A stretch of DNA of 64,000 nt from CAVQGZ01 sp963714455. GTDB lineage: Bacteria; Actinomycetota; Actinomycetes; Jiangellales; Jiangellaceae. The position numbers and the translations under genes were made by a program. The notes beneath the pieces were generated by a model that had not been told where the DNA came from, made no database searches, and saw only the letters and a program-made list of their open reading frames with translations. Shown here piece by piece: positions 1 to 9,614 of the stretch; the stretch's first letter is position 1, and each line of letters starts with the position of its first letter. The stretch is taken from assembly GCA_963714455.1 (NCBI GenBank), contig CAVQON010000020.1:310001-374000 (forward strand), written 5' to 3'.

Positions 1-1
1 G

Positions 2-538
2 GTGATGATTCCGCTGACGGCGACCGTGCAGGAGTTCGAGATCATGCACGACCGGGCCGACGAGGTGTTCGCCCAGGTCGAGGCCGAGTACGGCGTCACG
101 CTCGACATCCCGGTCGGGACGATGATCGAGGTGCCCCGCGCGGCGCTCACCGCCGGTGAGATCGCCGAGCAGGCGGAGTTCTTCTCCTTCGGCACCAACG
201 ACCTCACCCAGATGACGTGGGCGTTCTCCCGCGACGACGTGGAAGGCGAGTTCTTCGGACGCTACATCGAGCTCGGCATCTTCGGGGTGTCGCCGTTCGA
301 GTCGATCGACGCCGCCGGCGTCGGCCGCCTTGTCAAGATCGCCACGGACGACGGCAAGGCCGCCAACGCCAACCTCGAGGTGGGCGTCTGCGGGGAGCAC
401 GGTGGCGACCCGGCATCGATCCACTTCTTCAACAGCGCCGGGGTCGACTACGTGTCGTGCTCGCCGTTCCGCGTGCCGGTCGCCCGGCTCGAGGCCGGGC
501 GCGCCGCCCTCGACACCGCAGGGAGCGACACCCGCTAG
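2..538 (+). CDS. ppdK: Pyruvate phosphate dikinase, C-terminal part (5' truncated by window)
   Basis: The last ~178 residues of a PEP-utilising enzyme; the start lies outside the window. Visible signatures are SFGTNDLTQMTWAFSRDD (substrate/Mg-binding part of the C-terminal TIM barrel) and CGEHGGDP with the catalytic cysteine, both typical of pyruvate phosphate dikinase rather than PEP synthase or PTS enzyme I. PPDK interconverts pyruvate + ATP + Pi and PEP + AMP + PPi in the cytosol. The gene converges on the next one with only 9 bp between the stop codons. No frameshift is seen in the visible part. Confidence 0.93.
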   Translation: MMIPLTATVQEFEIMHDRADEVFAQVEAEYGVTLDIPVGTMIEVPRAALTAGEIAEQAEFFSFGTNDLTQMTWAFSRDDVEGEFFGRYIELGIFGVSPFESIDAAGVGRLVKIATDDGKAANANLEVGVCGEHGGDPASIHFFNSAGVDYVSCSPFRVPVARLEAGRAALDTAGSDTR

Positions 539-547
539 GCGCCGGCC

Positions 548-2749
548 CTACCCGGCATCACCTTTCGGCCGGACGGCGTAGACGAAGCCGGCAGCGTTGT
601 CGCTGTCGGCTTCGTCCGTGTCGGTCACTGGGCTGACGACGGCGTCCACGCGCACCTGCTCGGCCCGGTTCGGGACGGTGATCGTCACGGCGACCCGCTC
701 CTGCTGCCCGGCCGCGAGCTCGTCGAGGGGACAGGTCAGCACGGCGTCGGCGAACGAGCACCCGTTGGCCTCGGCGGTGACCCGGGGTGGAACTGCGACG
801 ACCAGGCGAGCCCCGGTGGAGTCGTCGGGGCCGTTGTTGCGCACGCCGACGGGAAGGACGGCGCTGCCGCCGCCCGGGATGGGCGACGGGTCGGTCGGGA
901 ACAGGGTCACGGCAAGGTTCGTGAGGGGTGTCGCCGGCGCCGGGTCACCCGTGCCCGACCCGGTGAGGCCGATGACGGCCACGTCGGCCTGGTCGGAGTC
1001 CACGGCGGTCACGGTGGCGACGTGGGTCCCTGACCGGTCGGGTGTGAAGGTGACCGAGGCCCGGCAGTCGAGGGTGTCGCAGCGCGCTGGGTCGAGCGTG
1101 AAGGCGTCGGCGTCAGGGCCGGCGAGCACCAGGTCGACGGGCACCGAGGCCGCACTGCCCACGAGGTCGAGGGTCAGCGTCCCGCTGGCCGACTCGTCGA
1201 CGGACGCGACACCCAGGTCGACGTCACTGCGCACAGCCTCGGGTGTGTCGACGGCTCGTAGCGATGGTGCGACAAGCAGAACCGCGGCGATGATCGCTGC
1301 GGCGGCCACCGCGATGAGGGCGAGGCCGCGGCGGCTGGTCAGCATGTCGGTGAGCGTGGTGCTCGTAGGCGTGTCGTCCGCACGCGCCGCGCCGTCGTCC
1401 GCACGCGCCGCGCCGTCGTCCTCGCCATCCTCGCCCACCGTGGTCGGCCCGGCGACGTCGGCGTCAGGCTGACCGGGCGGCTCGGTGGCGTCCATGCCCT
1501 CGTCAGCCGCGGCGCCCACCGCGACGGCGGCGCCCTCGGTACCGGTGACGAGAACCTCCTCGTCGAGGTCGGGTTGGACGAGCGGCTCCGGCGTCGCCCA
1601 CGTGACGACGCCGTCCAGCAGCGCTGTCGTGGCGGCCAGACCCTGCAGCGGCAGCCGGTCACGAGCCACGGAGCCGAGCGCGAGCGCCGTCGTGCGGTCG
1701 TCGGCGGCCACGCGGTCGGCGAGCGCCGACAGAACGCTCGCGACGTCGAACACCGTCAGGGTCTCGTCGGTGTCACCCAGCCAGGCCGTGAGACGTTCGG
1801 CGACCTGCGCCCGCACCGGCTCGGAGACGGTGGGTATGCCGGATGCGGCCGTCCACCCGTCGCGCCCGTCGGTGAGCACCAGGCCCAGCACGGATAGTCG
1901 CCGCAGCCGTCGTGACGCCTCGTCCACCGAGAGGGCGGTCGCCGCCGCGGCGACGCGCGTGGTCGCCGGCACGTCGCCCAGCGCCCGTAGGTGCGACAGG
2001 GTGACGTGAAGGTCGTCGCCCAGGGCGTGCTGCAGCGTCACGGCCAAGGCCGTCGGCCGAGGTGGGGAGTCCAGAAGGTCCAGCACCTCGTCGAACGTCA
2101 GCCCACCGTCGCGGACGGCTGCCGCCGCCTGCACGAGCGGTCCTGGCATGCCGTCGACAGCCGTGGCCACCTCCCGCGCGGCCCGGCCCTCGTCGATCGT
2201 CAGACGACGGCCCATGGCCGCCTCGACCAGACCGACGGCGTGGTGCTGGGACAGGCCCGAGACCGACACGGGGGCGAGCCTGTCGCCAGCGCTGTCGGGT
2301 GGTCCGGTGACCACCAGCAGCGAGCGCGGGAACGTCTCGAGCAGCAGGTCGACGTCGTCCGCGCCGAGGTCTCGGTCGTCGAGCAGCACGAGCATGTGCC
2401 GCTGGGCCACGGTGCTGGTGGCGTCGGGCTGCATGCGCTGGGCGACCGCCGCGAGGTCGACGACCGGCAGGCCCACGGGCAGTGCGAGGGTGCCGTCGAC
2501 GGTCCCCGGCCGTGGTGGCTCGCCGCAGACGGCACGCAGCAGGGCGGTAGCGCCGGCACCTCGGGCTGACTCCAGGCGCACCGACCGGCGCGCGTCCAGG
2601 TGCCCCAGCAGACGGCCCATCTCGCTGCCCCGCCCGACAAGGCCACCGAGCGGACGAAGCGCGGGACTCACCGCCTCGGCGACCGTCAGCGGCTCGGCGG
2701 AGGTCGCCGACTCCGCGGGTGTCGGCGTCTCGGCGTCGGGCTCGTTCAC
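548..2749 (-). CDS. Membrane protein with STAND-like ATPase N-terminus and extracellular Ig-like repeats
   Basis: A 733-residue protein of unknown function. Residues ~35-350 look like an NTPase/winged-helix region: a P-loop-like stretch (ARGAGATALL) lacks the usual Walker lysine, while the Walker B-like strand HMLVLLDDRD is intact. An acidic, alanine-rich linker holds a short tandem repeat (GAARADD twice). One strongly hydrophobic helix follows at ~478-500 (GLALIAVAAAAIIAAVLLVA). The C-terminal ~220 residues form two beta-rich domains resembling HYDIN/choice-of-anchor and CARDB/DUF11 modules. The topology suggests a cytoplasmic sensor part and an external stalk. It is divergent from dgt, with start codons ~70 bp apart. 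Function is not assignable; the ATPase may be inactive. Confidence 0.75.
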   Translation of the reverse strand: MNEPDAETPTPAESATSAEPLTVAEAVSPALRPLGGLVGRGSEMGRLLGHLDARRSVRLESARGAGATALLRAVCGEPPRPGTVDGTLALPVGLPVVDLAAVAQRMQPDATSTVAQRHMLVLLDDRDLGADDVDLLLETFPRSLLVVTGPPDSAGDRLAPVSVSGLSQHHAVGLVEAAMGRRLTIDEGRAAREVATAVDGMPGPLVQAAAAVRDGGLTFDEVLDLLDSPPRPTALAVTLQHALGDDLHVTLSHLRALGDVPATTRVAAAATALSVDEASRRLRRLSVLGLVLTDGRDGWTAASGIPTVSEPVRAQVAERLTAWLGDTDETLTVFDVASVLSALADRVAADDRTTALALGSVARDRLPLQGLAATTALLDGVVTWATPEPLVQPDLDEEVLVTGTEGAAVAVGAAADEGMDATEPPGQPDADVAGPTTVGEDGEDDGAARADDGAARADDTPTSTTLTDMLTSRRGLALIAVAAAAIIAAVLLVAPSLRAVDTPEAVRSDVDLGVASVDESASGTLTLDLVGSAASVPVDLVLAGPDADAFTLDPARCDTLDCRASVTFTPDRSGTHVATVTAVDSDQADVAVIGLTGSGTGDPAPATPLTNLAVTLFPTDPSPIPGGGSAVLPVGVRNNGPDDSTGARLVVAVPPRVTAEANGCSFADAVLTCPLDELAAGQQERVAVTITVPNRAEQVRVDAVVSPVTDTDEADSDNAAGFVYAVRPKGDAG
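1373..1414. repeat. 21-bp direct tandem repeat inside the STAND-like gene
   Basis: Two perfect adjacent copies of a 21-bp unit starting GTCGTCCGCACGCGCCGCGC, with a partial third copy after them. The unit is a multiple of three, so copy number changes would keep frame. It encodes the repeated GAARADD in the linker just before the transmembrane helix. Confidence 0.9.
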
Positions 2750-2817
2750 TGGTGACCCTCCTGGCTGTCGACGTCGGCGACCGCGAGAGCCGTGCTCGTC
2801 GCACTACTCTCCCCCTG

Positions 2818-4056
2818 ATGGGCGGGCCAGCAGGGTATGACGCGCCGGACCTGGCCCGGTTCGCCGCCGAACCCCCCAAGAGGTCGGGACGCTCGGCGTT
2901 CGAGCGGGACCGGGCTCGGGTGGTGCACTCCGCGGCCCTGCGTCGGCTCGCGTTCAAGACCCAGGTGGTCGGGCCCGGCAGCGACGACTTCGTCCGCAAC
3001 CGGCTGACGCACTCCCTGGAGGTCGCCCAGGTCGGTCGCGAGCTCGGCAAGGCGCTCGGCTGCGACCCCGACGTCGTCGACGCGGCCTGCCTGGCCCACG
3101 ACCTCGGTCACCCACCGTTCGGGCACAACGGCGAGTCGGTTCTCGACCGGGTGGCCGACTCGTGCGGCGGGTTCGAGGGCAACGCACAGACCCTGCGGGT
3201 GCTCACCCGCCTCGAGGCCAAGACGGTGGACGCAACCGGCCGCTCGGCAGGGCTCAACCTCACCCGGGCGGCTCTCGACGCGGCGACCAAGTACCCCTGG
3301 CAGCGCGGCGACGCGGTGGACGGGTCGGCGAAGTTCGGCGTCTACACCGACGACCTCGACGTGTTCACCTGGCTGCGCGACGTGGCACCGCCGCGCCGAC
3401 GCTGCGTGGAGGCCCAGGTGATGGACTTCGCCGACGACGTCGCCTACTCGGTGCACGACGTCGAGGACGCCGTGGTCGCCGGACGCGTCGAGCTGGCCGA
3501 CCTCGACGCGCACGAGACGCGCCAACGGGTCGGGGCGCTGGTGCGTGACTGGTACGACCCGCAGATGGACGACGCCCGGGTCGAGGCGGCGTTCGACCGG
3601 CTCACCGTCCTGCCGTGGTGGGTACGGGGGTTCGATGGGTCGAGGCGCTCGTCGGCCGTCCTGAAAGACCTGACCAGCCAGCTGATCGGGCGTTTCTGCG
3701 CAGCCGTCGAGGCGGCGACGCATGCCCGCTACGGACGAGGCCCGCTCACTCGCTATGCCGCCGACCTGGTGGTGCCTGCCGAGGTGACCGACGAGGTGGT
3801 GGTGCTCAAGGGCGTGGCCGCGGTGTTCGTCATGTCTGCGGCCGACCGGGCGGGGGAGTACGAGCACCAGCGCGAGGTGCTGGGCGAGCTCGTGGCTGCG
3901 TTGCGCGAGCGCGGGGCGTCCGCCCTGGAGCGCTCGTTCGCCGTCGACTACGCCGACGCTGCTGACGACGACGCCCGGCTGCGGGTGGTCGTCGACCAGG
4001 TGGCGTCCTTGACCGACGAGTCCGCCCTTGCCTGGCACACGCGACTGACGCGGTAG
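2818..4056 (+). CDS. dgt: Deoxyguanosinetriphosphate triphosphohydrolase-like HD protein
   Basis: A 412-residue HD-superfamily dNTPase that cleaves dGTP (or other dNTPs) to the nucleoside and tripolyphosphate in the cytosol. The N-terminus has the family signature RSAFERDRARVVHSAALRRL. Metal ligands are visible at H65 (NRLTHSLEV) and H94-D95 (CLAHDLGHPPFGHNGE). The ATG at 2818 is chosen because family members begin shortly before the AEPPKRSGRSAF motif; an in-frame upstream extension would run into the divergent gene. dnaG follows 63 bp downstream, the classic actinobacterial dgt-dnaG pair. Confidence 0.93.
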   Translation: MGGPAGYDAPDLARFAAEPPKRSGRSAFERDRARVVHSAALRRLAFKTQVVGPGSDDFVRNRLTHSLEVAQVGRELGKALGCDPDVVDAACLAHDLGHPPFGHNGESVLDRVADSCGGFEGNAQTLRVLTRLEAKTVDATGRSAGLNLTRAALDAATKYPWQRGDAVDGSAKFGVYTDDLDVFTWLRDVAPPRRRCVEAQVMDFADDVAYSVHDVEDAVVAGRVELADLDAHETRQRVGALVRDWYDPQMDDARVEAAFDRLTVLPWWVRGFDGSRRSSAVLKDLTSQLIGRFCAAVEAATHARYGRGPLTRYAADLVVPAEVTDEVVVLKGVAAVFVMSAADRAGEYEHQREVLGELVAALRERGASALERSFAVDYADAADDDARLRVVVDQVASLTDESALAWHTRLTR

Positions 4057-4119
4057 GCGCACGCCGGCCGGGTGTGCAGGGCGGTCCGAGCGCGCCGCCG
4101 CACTCCCTACGCTACGGGT

Positions 4120-6003
4120 ATGCCCGGACGGATACGCGATGCCGACATCGCCGAGATCCGCGAGCGCGCCACGATCGACAGCGTGGTCGGGGAGTACGTC
4201 TCGCTGCGCAACGCCGGCGGCGGGTCGATGAAGGGCCTGTGCCCGTTCCACGACGAGCGCAGCCCGTCGTTCCACGTCACGCCGGCGCGCGGGCTCTGGT
4301 ACTGCTTCGGGTGCGGCGAGGGCGGCGACGTCATCTCGTTCTTGGAGCGCATCGAGCACGTCAGCTTCGCCGAGGCCATCGAACGCCTCGCCGACCGGGC
4401 CGGCGTGCAGCTCGTCTACGAGGAGTCCGCCGGCGGCCGGTCGGCGCGCGGACCCCAGCGCGAGCAGCGCACCCGCATGGTCGAGGCGCACAAGGCAGCC
4501 GCGGAGTACTTCGCCGACCAGCTCGCCACCCCCGAGGCGGTGGCTGCCCGGCAGTTCTTGGACGAGCGCGGCTTCGACCGGGCCGCCGCCGAGCACTTCG
4601 GCGTGGGGTTCTCCCCGCGCACCGGCGAGGCGCTGCGCCAGCACCTGCTCAAGCGAGGCTTCAGCGACGACGACATGGTCGCCGGAGGCCTGGTGGTCGC
4701 CGGGCAGCGCTCACCGTACGACCGGTTTCGCGGCCGGCTCATGTGGCCGATCCGCGACCTGATGGGGGCCGTCGTGGGGTTCGGCGCGCGCCGACTCTTC
4801 GACGACGACCGCATCGACGCCAAGTACCTGAACACGCCTGAGACGCCGCTGTACCGCAAGAGCACCGTGCTCTACGGGGTCGACCTGGCGAAGAAGGAGA
4901 TCGCGCGCCAGTCGCGAGCCGTCGTCGTGGAGGGGTACACCGACGTGATGGCCTGCCACCTCGCCGGGGTCACCACCGCCGTGGCCACGTGTGGGACGTC
5001 GTTCGGTGAGGACCACGCGAAGGTGCTGCGCCGCCTGCTGATGGACCAGGACGAGTTTCGCGGCGAGGTGGTGTTCACCTTCGACGGCGACGAGGCCGGC
5101 AAGAAGGCCGCGCTGCGAGCGTTCTCCGGTGACCAGCGATTCGTCGCGCAGACCTACGTGGCGATCGAGCCGGACGGTCGCGACCCTTGCGACCTGCGCA
5201 TCGACGACGGCGACGCCGCGGTGCGCGAGCTCGTCGCCCGGCGGCGTCCGTTGTTCGAGTTCGCGATCACCTCCAGCGTGGCCGGGTACGACCTCGACGT
5301 GCCCGAGGGTCGGACCCAGGCGCTCGACCACGCCATCCCGCTCGTGGCCCGCATCAAGGACCACGCCCTGCGCGACGAGTACGCACGTCGGCTCGCCGGC
5401 TGGGTCGGCGCCCCGGACGAGCTCGCCGTCGTGCACCGGGTGCGCGGCGCCTCCGGTGCGCGAGCCCGGCGGCCCGCGGCAGCACCGGCGCAGGGGCAGC
5501 AGTCGCTGGTGGCTGACCACGGCAACGTCGACCCGCAGGTGCTGGCCGCCGAGCGTGAGGCGCTCAAGGTCGCGCTGCAGCGCCCGGCCCTGGCCGGACC
5601 GTTCTTCGACGACCTCGACCCGGCCGCCTTCGCGTCACCGGCTCATCGGGCGATCGCGGAGGCGATCGCGTCGTCCGGGGGAGTCGCGACCCAGTCAGGT
5701 GGGCCGGGATGGGTGCAGACCGTGCTGGGATCGGTGCCGACCGAGGCGACAGCCGGCGTGGTGCGCGAGCTGGCAGTGGCGCCGATCGCGGCCGACGACG
5801 AGTCGCTGCCGCGTTACGTCGTGTCGTCGCTGGCCAGGCTGCACGGCATCTGGGTGTCGCGGCGGCTGGTGACCGTGAAGGCGACGCTGCAGCGCACCGA
5901 CCCGGAGTCGGACGCAGCCGCCTACAACAAGCTGTTCGGCGAGCTCATGTCGCTGGAGAGCATGCGCCGCGACCTGCGCGAACGGGCGATCAGTGGTCTG
6001 TAG
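4120..6003 (+). CDS. dnaG: DNA primase
   Basis: A 627-residue replicative primase that synthesises RNA primers at the fork with the DnaB helicase. The CHC2 zinc ribbon is complete (CPFH at 41-44 and CFGC at 62-65). The TOPRIM catalytic core is visible at ~268-335, with EGYTDVMACH and the metal-binding FDGDEAGK. A proline/alanine linker leads to a C-terminal helicase-interaction domain. The ATG at 4120 gives the standard MPGRIRDADIAEIRER start. It lies just downstream of dgt and upstream of a sigma-factor gene, like the macromolecular-synthesis arrangement of other bacteria. Confidence 0.96.
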   Translation: MPGRIRDADIAEIRERATIDSVVGEYVSLRNAGGGSMKGLCPFHDERSPSFHVTPARGLWYCFGCGEGGDVISFLERIEHVSFAEAIERLADRAGVQLVYEESAGGRSARGPQREQRTRMVEAHKAAAEYFADQLATPEAVAARQFLDERGFDRAAAEHFGVGFSPRTGEALRQHLLKRGFSDDDMVAGGLVVAGQRSPYDRFRGRLMWPIRDLMGAVVGFGARRLFDDDRIDAKYLNTPETPLYRKSTVLYGVDLAKKEIARQSRAVVVEGYTDVMACHLAGVTTAVATCGTSFGEDHAKVLRRLLMDQDEFRGEVVFTFDGDEAGKKAALRAFSGDQRFVAQTYVAIEPDGRDPCDLRIDDGDAAVRELVARRRPLFEFAITSSVAGYDLDVPEGRTQALDHAIPLVARIKDHALRDEYARRLAGWVGAPDELAVVHRVRGASGARARRPAAAPAQGQQSLVADHGNVDPQVLAAEREALKVALQRPALAGPFFDDLDPAAFASPAHRAIAEAIASSGGVATQSGGPGWVQTVLGSVPTEATAGVVRELAVAPIAADDESLPRYVVSSLARLHGIWVSRRLVTVKATLQRTDPESDAAAYNKLFGELMSLESMRRDLRERAISGL

Positions 6004-6018
6004 CCCGCGGACGGCCAC

Positions 6019-6032
6019 GGGACTTAGGTCCC
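6019..6032. promoter_or_regulatory. DosR/DevR-like box between dnaG and the sigma gene
   Basis: GGGACTTAGGTCCC, a near-perfect dyad, matches 12 of 14 positions of the published mycobacterial DosR core GGGACTWWAGTCCC. It lies 16 bp after the dnaG stop and ~99 bp before the sigma-factor ATG. Four similar sites occur elsewhere in the window. Binding is inferred only from similarity. Confidence 0.5.
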
Positions 6033-6056
6033 ATGAGCAACCCACCTAAGCCACGA

Positions 6057-6074
6057 CTGTGGCGTAGGCCACAG
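6057..6074. terminator. 7-bp stem-loop downstream of dnaG
   Basis: CTGTGGC-GTAG-GCCACAG is a perfect 7-4-7 inverted repeat in the 127-bp dnaG-sigma intergenic space. There is no U-tract, so it could be a weak dnaG terminator or an operator for the sigma gene. Confidence 0.35.
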
Positions 6075-6130
6075 GGCATGCTGGACCTTGACCGGCGTCC
6101 ACATGGGGGGCGTCGAGGAGGTGGACGCAG

Positions 6131-7246
6131 ATGAGCGGTCGTCGATCGTCCGCGCCGGTCGCGACCCCGGACGTGGTGCCGGCAGTGGTTCCCGGGCTCG
6201 CGCCGGGCGACACGCTGCTCGCCGAGTCGACGCAGCCACCGGACACGCCGGAGGCCACCGGCGGCCCCAGCGACGACGACCTGACCGCGATCGTCGACGC
6301 CGAGGAGCCCGACCTCGACGAGGGCTCCGACGCCGCACTGCCCGACGTGGTGCGTCAGTACCTGCGTGAGATCGGACGGATCCCGCTGCTCACCGCCTCC
6401 GACGAGGTCGAGCTGGCCCGGGCGGTCGAGGCGGGCCTGTTCGCCGTCGAGGAGCTCAACGGTCGCTTCGACGGCCCGCCGGCCGACCGCGACGAGCTCG
6501 AGGCGCTGGTAGCCGAAGGCGTGGCGGCGAAGCGTCGCCTCGTCGAGTCGAACCTGCGCCTGGTGGTGTCGGTGGCCAAGCGCTACGTCGGTCGGGGCCT
6601 TCCGCTGCTCGACCTGGTGCAGGAGGGCAACCTGGGCCTCATCCGCGCCGTGGAGAAGTTCGACTACGCCCGCGGGTTCAAGTTCTCCACCTACGCGACG
6701 TGGTGGATCCGTCAGTCGGTGACGCGGGCCATCGCCGACCAGGCGCGGTCGATCCGCATGCCGGTGCACGTCGTGGAGCTGCTGCACAAGGTGCTTCGAG
6801 TGCAGCGCCAGCTGTCCCAGACGCTCGGACGCGACCCCACGGTGGAGGAGATCGCCCGTGTCGTCGGCGTCGAGCCGGCGCGTGTCACGCACCTGCTGTC
6901 GCTGGCGCCCGAGCCAGTGAGCCTGTCGCTGCCGGTGGGGGAGACCGAGGGCAGCGTGCTGGGCGACCTGATCGAAGACAGCGACGGCGGAGACCCCGAG
7001 GAGGCGGCCGCTGCCGACATGCTCGGCGACTACCTCGACCGGGTGCTCGGGTCGCTGGGCGAACGCGAGCGCAGCGTCGTCCGCATGCGCTACGGGCTCG
7101 TGGACGGCCAGCAGCACACGCTGGAAGAGGTCGGTCGGGAGTTCGGCGTGACGCGTGAGCGGGTTCGCCAGATCGAGGCCAAGTCGTTGTCGAAGCTTCG
7201 GCACGGCAAGCACGCCGACGGGTTGCACGACTTCTTGGAGGACTGA
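6131..7246 (+). CDS. RNA polymerase sigma-70 factor (RpoD/SigB-like, group 1/2)
   Basis: A 371-residue sigma factor that directs RNA polymerase to promoters. Region 1.2 is at ~75-105 (VRQYLREIGRIPLLT). Region 2 includes NLRLVVSVAKRYVGRGL, the core-binding DLVQEGNLGLIRAVEKFDY and the promoter-melting FSTYATWWIRQ. Region 3 contains LGRDPTVEEIARVVGV. Region 4 ends with the HTH TLEEVGREFGVTRERVRQIE. The N-terminus is short and acidic, unlike the long 1.1 region of primary HrdB/SigA, so a SigB/HrdA-like group 2 factor is plausible. The start has GGAGG ~10 bp upstream. A DosR-like box lies upstream. Confidence 0.9.
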   Translation: MSGRRSSAPVATPDVVPAVVPGLAPGDTLLAESTQPPDTPEATGGPSDDDLTAIVDAEEPDLDEGSDAALPDVVRQYLREIGRIPLLTASDEVELARAVEAGLFAVEELNGRFDGPPADRDELEALVAEGVAAKRRLVESNLRLVVSVAKRYVGRGLPLLDLVQEGNLGLIRAVEKFDYARGFKFSTYATWWIRQSVTRAIADQARSIRMPVHVVELLHKVLRVQRQLSQTLGRDPTVEEIARVVGVEPARVTHLLSLAPEPVSLSLPVGETEGSVLGDLIEDSDGGDPEEAAAADMLGDYLDRVLGSLGERERSVVRMRYGLVDGQQHTLEEVGREFGVTRERVRQIEAKSLSKLRHGKHADGLHDFLED

Positions 7247-7275
7247 GCACTCCTGCTGGCAGCTTGGTGCGGTGG

Positions 7276-8106
<831 letters not shown>

Positions 8107-8123
8107 GATGGCAGGGTGGAAGC

Positions 8124-8627
8124 ATGAGGTTGTTCGGGCGCGCTGCGCAGCCGTGGCGAGACGAGGTCGTGCTCGACCGCCACGAGAAGGTGCTGGGCTC
8201 GGCCCAGTCGCCGGCCGGATGGGTCGTCGCGAGCACCCAGGCGCTCTGGCTGCCGGACCGAACGGGTATGACCCGACTGGGGTGGGAGTCGATCGACAAC
8301 GCGTCCTGGAACCGTGACACCGCCGCGTTGGAGGTGCTCCAGGCCGCCGAGCTCGGCTCACGCCCGCGGCGCTGGCATCTACGCATGGACGACGACCGCG
8401 ACCTGCTGCTGGTGATCAAGGAGCGGATTCGTTCGACGGTCGTCGCGACCCGCCAGGTGGCGCTCGCCGGTGAGCGCGGGGTCACCGTGGTGGCGCGGCG
8501 CCCGCCCGGCTCCGACCAGTTCAGCTGGGCAGTCTCGGTCGACCCCGGCATCGACGTCGACGACCCCTCCGTTCGCGCGCAGATCGAGGACGCCCTGGCC
8601 GGTCTGCGGGCCGAGCTCGGCCAGTGA
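8124..8627 (+). CDS. Conserved actinobacterial protein of unknown function
   Basis: A 167-residue soluble protein without signal peptide or membrane helix. Tryptophan-rich beta strands (GWVVASTQALWLP, LGWESIDNASWN) suggest a PH-like or beta-sandwich fold. I recognise the family only as an actinobacterial hypothetical often found beside dnaG and tRNA-Asn, which is the context here. No catalytic motif is evident. It diverges from the HMA-CDF gene across 17 bp and ends 54 bp before the tRNA. Confidence 0.8.
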   Translation: MRLFGRAAQPWRDEVVLDRHEKVLGSAQSPAGWVVASTQALWLPDRTGMTRLGWESIDNASWNRDTAALEVLQAAELGSRPRRWHLRMDDDRDLLLVIKERIRSTVVATRQVALAGERGVTVVARRPPGSDQFSWAVSVDPGIDVDDPSVRAQIEDALAGLRAELGQ

Positions 8628-8681
8628 AAGCCACCGGGGTGCGCTGGTAACCTTGGGGCTTCGCTCGGCGACGAGCGTCCT

Positions 8682-8757
8682 TCCCGCGTAGCTCAATCGG
8701 CAGAGCGTCCGGCTGTTAACCGGTAGGTTGGAGGTTCGAGTCCTCCCGCGGGAGCCA
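8682..8757 (+). tRNA. tRNA-Asn (GTT)
   Basis: A full cloverleaf: acceptor TCCCGCG/CGCGGGA, D arm, anticodon loop CTGTTAA with anticodon GTT, T arm GGTTCGAGTCC, discriminator G and encoded CCA at 8755-8757. A tRNA-Asn near dnaG is a common actinobacterial arrangement. Confidence 0.97.
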
Positions 8758-8791
8758 GTCTCTGCTGCTGGCCTCTCGGTAGGGGCTGGTC

Positions 8792-9322
8792 ATGAGTGAG
8801 GCTCCGTATGTGTCGTCCGGCGGCGTGGAGCTCATGCGCCAGCTGCTGCGCGCGATCGCGGTCGTGGCGCTGCTCGCAGCGACGGCGTACTGGGTGAACG
8901 GCCTCACGGTCGTCGGCGCGTCGGTCACTGTGCCCGTCGCTGCGGACAGCCCGGTTGCGAACCCCATAGCCCCGGGCCGGGTGGAGATCCCCGTCGCCGG
9001 GCTGCCCGACGGGGCGAGCATCTGGGCCGACGCCCACGCCTTGTCGCTGACCGCCTGGGACTCCACCGCCCTCGAGCAGATGCTGACCCGCGGGGACGAG
9101 CTGCTCCTCGGCGTCGCTGTCGCCCTCGCGGCGTGGCTGTTGTACCCCGTGCTCGGCGGCCTGGCGCAGGGGCGCCCCTTCCAGCGCGGGGCTGCCCGAC
9201 GCCTGGCCTGGCTCGCGCAGTGGTCCCTCGCCCCGCTGCTCCTCGCGGGGGCGGTGCTGGTGGTGGCCGAGGCGTTTCGCCGTGGCGAGCAGGTCAGCCG
9301 CGACGTCGAGGGCCTGGTGTGA
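8792..9322 (+). CDS. DUF2975-like membrane protein
   Basis: A 176-residue membrane protein with a hydrophobic helix near residues 20-35 and two more in the C-terminal half (LLLGVAVALAAWLLYPVL and SLAPLLLAGAVLVVAEAF). It is topologically like DUF2975 proteins, which usually pair with a YozG-type HTH protein. That pairing is seen here: its TGA overlaps the GTG start of the following HTH gene. Role unknown; possibly a membrane partner controlling the small regulator. Confidence 0.75.
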   Translation: MSEAPYVSSGGVELMRQLLRAIAVVALLAATAYWVNGLTVVGASVTVPVAADSPVANPIAPGRVEIPVAGLPDGASIWADAHALSLTAWDSTALEQMLTRGDELLLGVAVALAAWLLYPVLGGLAQGRPFQRGAARRLAWLAQWSLAPLLLAGAVLVVAEAFRRGEQVSRDVEGLV

Positions 9323-9582
9323 CCCCGGACGCACCGGCCGAGCAGCACCGTGTCACCTGCCACCTCGACCGCGTGCTCGCCGAGCAAGGCATGACGCTGG
9401 CCGAGCTGTCCCGACGCACCGGCGTCAGCGTCGTCAACCTGTCGGTGCTGAAGAACGACCGCGCTCGCGCCGTCCGCTTCTCCACCCTCACCACCATCTG
9501 CGACACCTTGGGCTGCCAACCCGGTGACCTGTTCACCGTCCAGCCCAACGCTCCGGGACAGGCCTGGCAGGCACCCGCCTGA
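9319..9582 (+). CDS. Small Cro/C1-type HTH regulator (YozG-like)
   Basis: An 87-residue DNA-binding protein. The HTH spans ~19-72: LDRVLAEQGMTLAELSRRTG, then VSVVNLSVLKN as recognition helix, and TICDTLGCQPGDLF as the family's closing motif. The GTG at 9319 overlaps the upstream stop (GTGA), implying translational coupling to the DUF2975-like membrane protein. In this family the HTH often autoregulates the pair; that is family knowledge, not shown here. Confidence 0.85.
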   Translation: MTPDAPAEQHRVTCHLDRVLAEQGMTLAELSRRTGVSVVNLSVLKNDRARAVRFSTLTTICDTLGCQPGDLFTVQPNAPGQAWQAPA

Positions 9583-9614
9583 CACGGCGCCGGGTACGCT
9601 CCTGTCGATCACGA

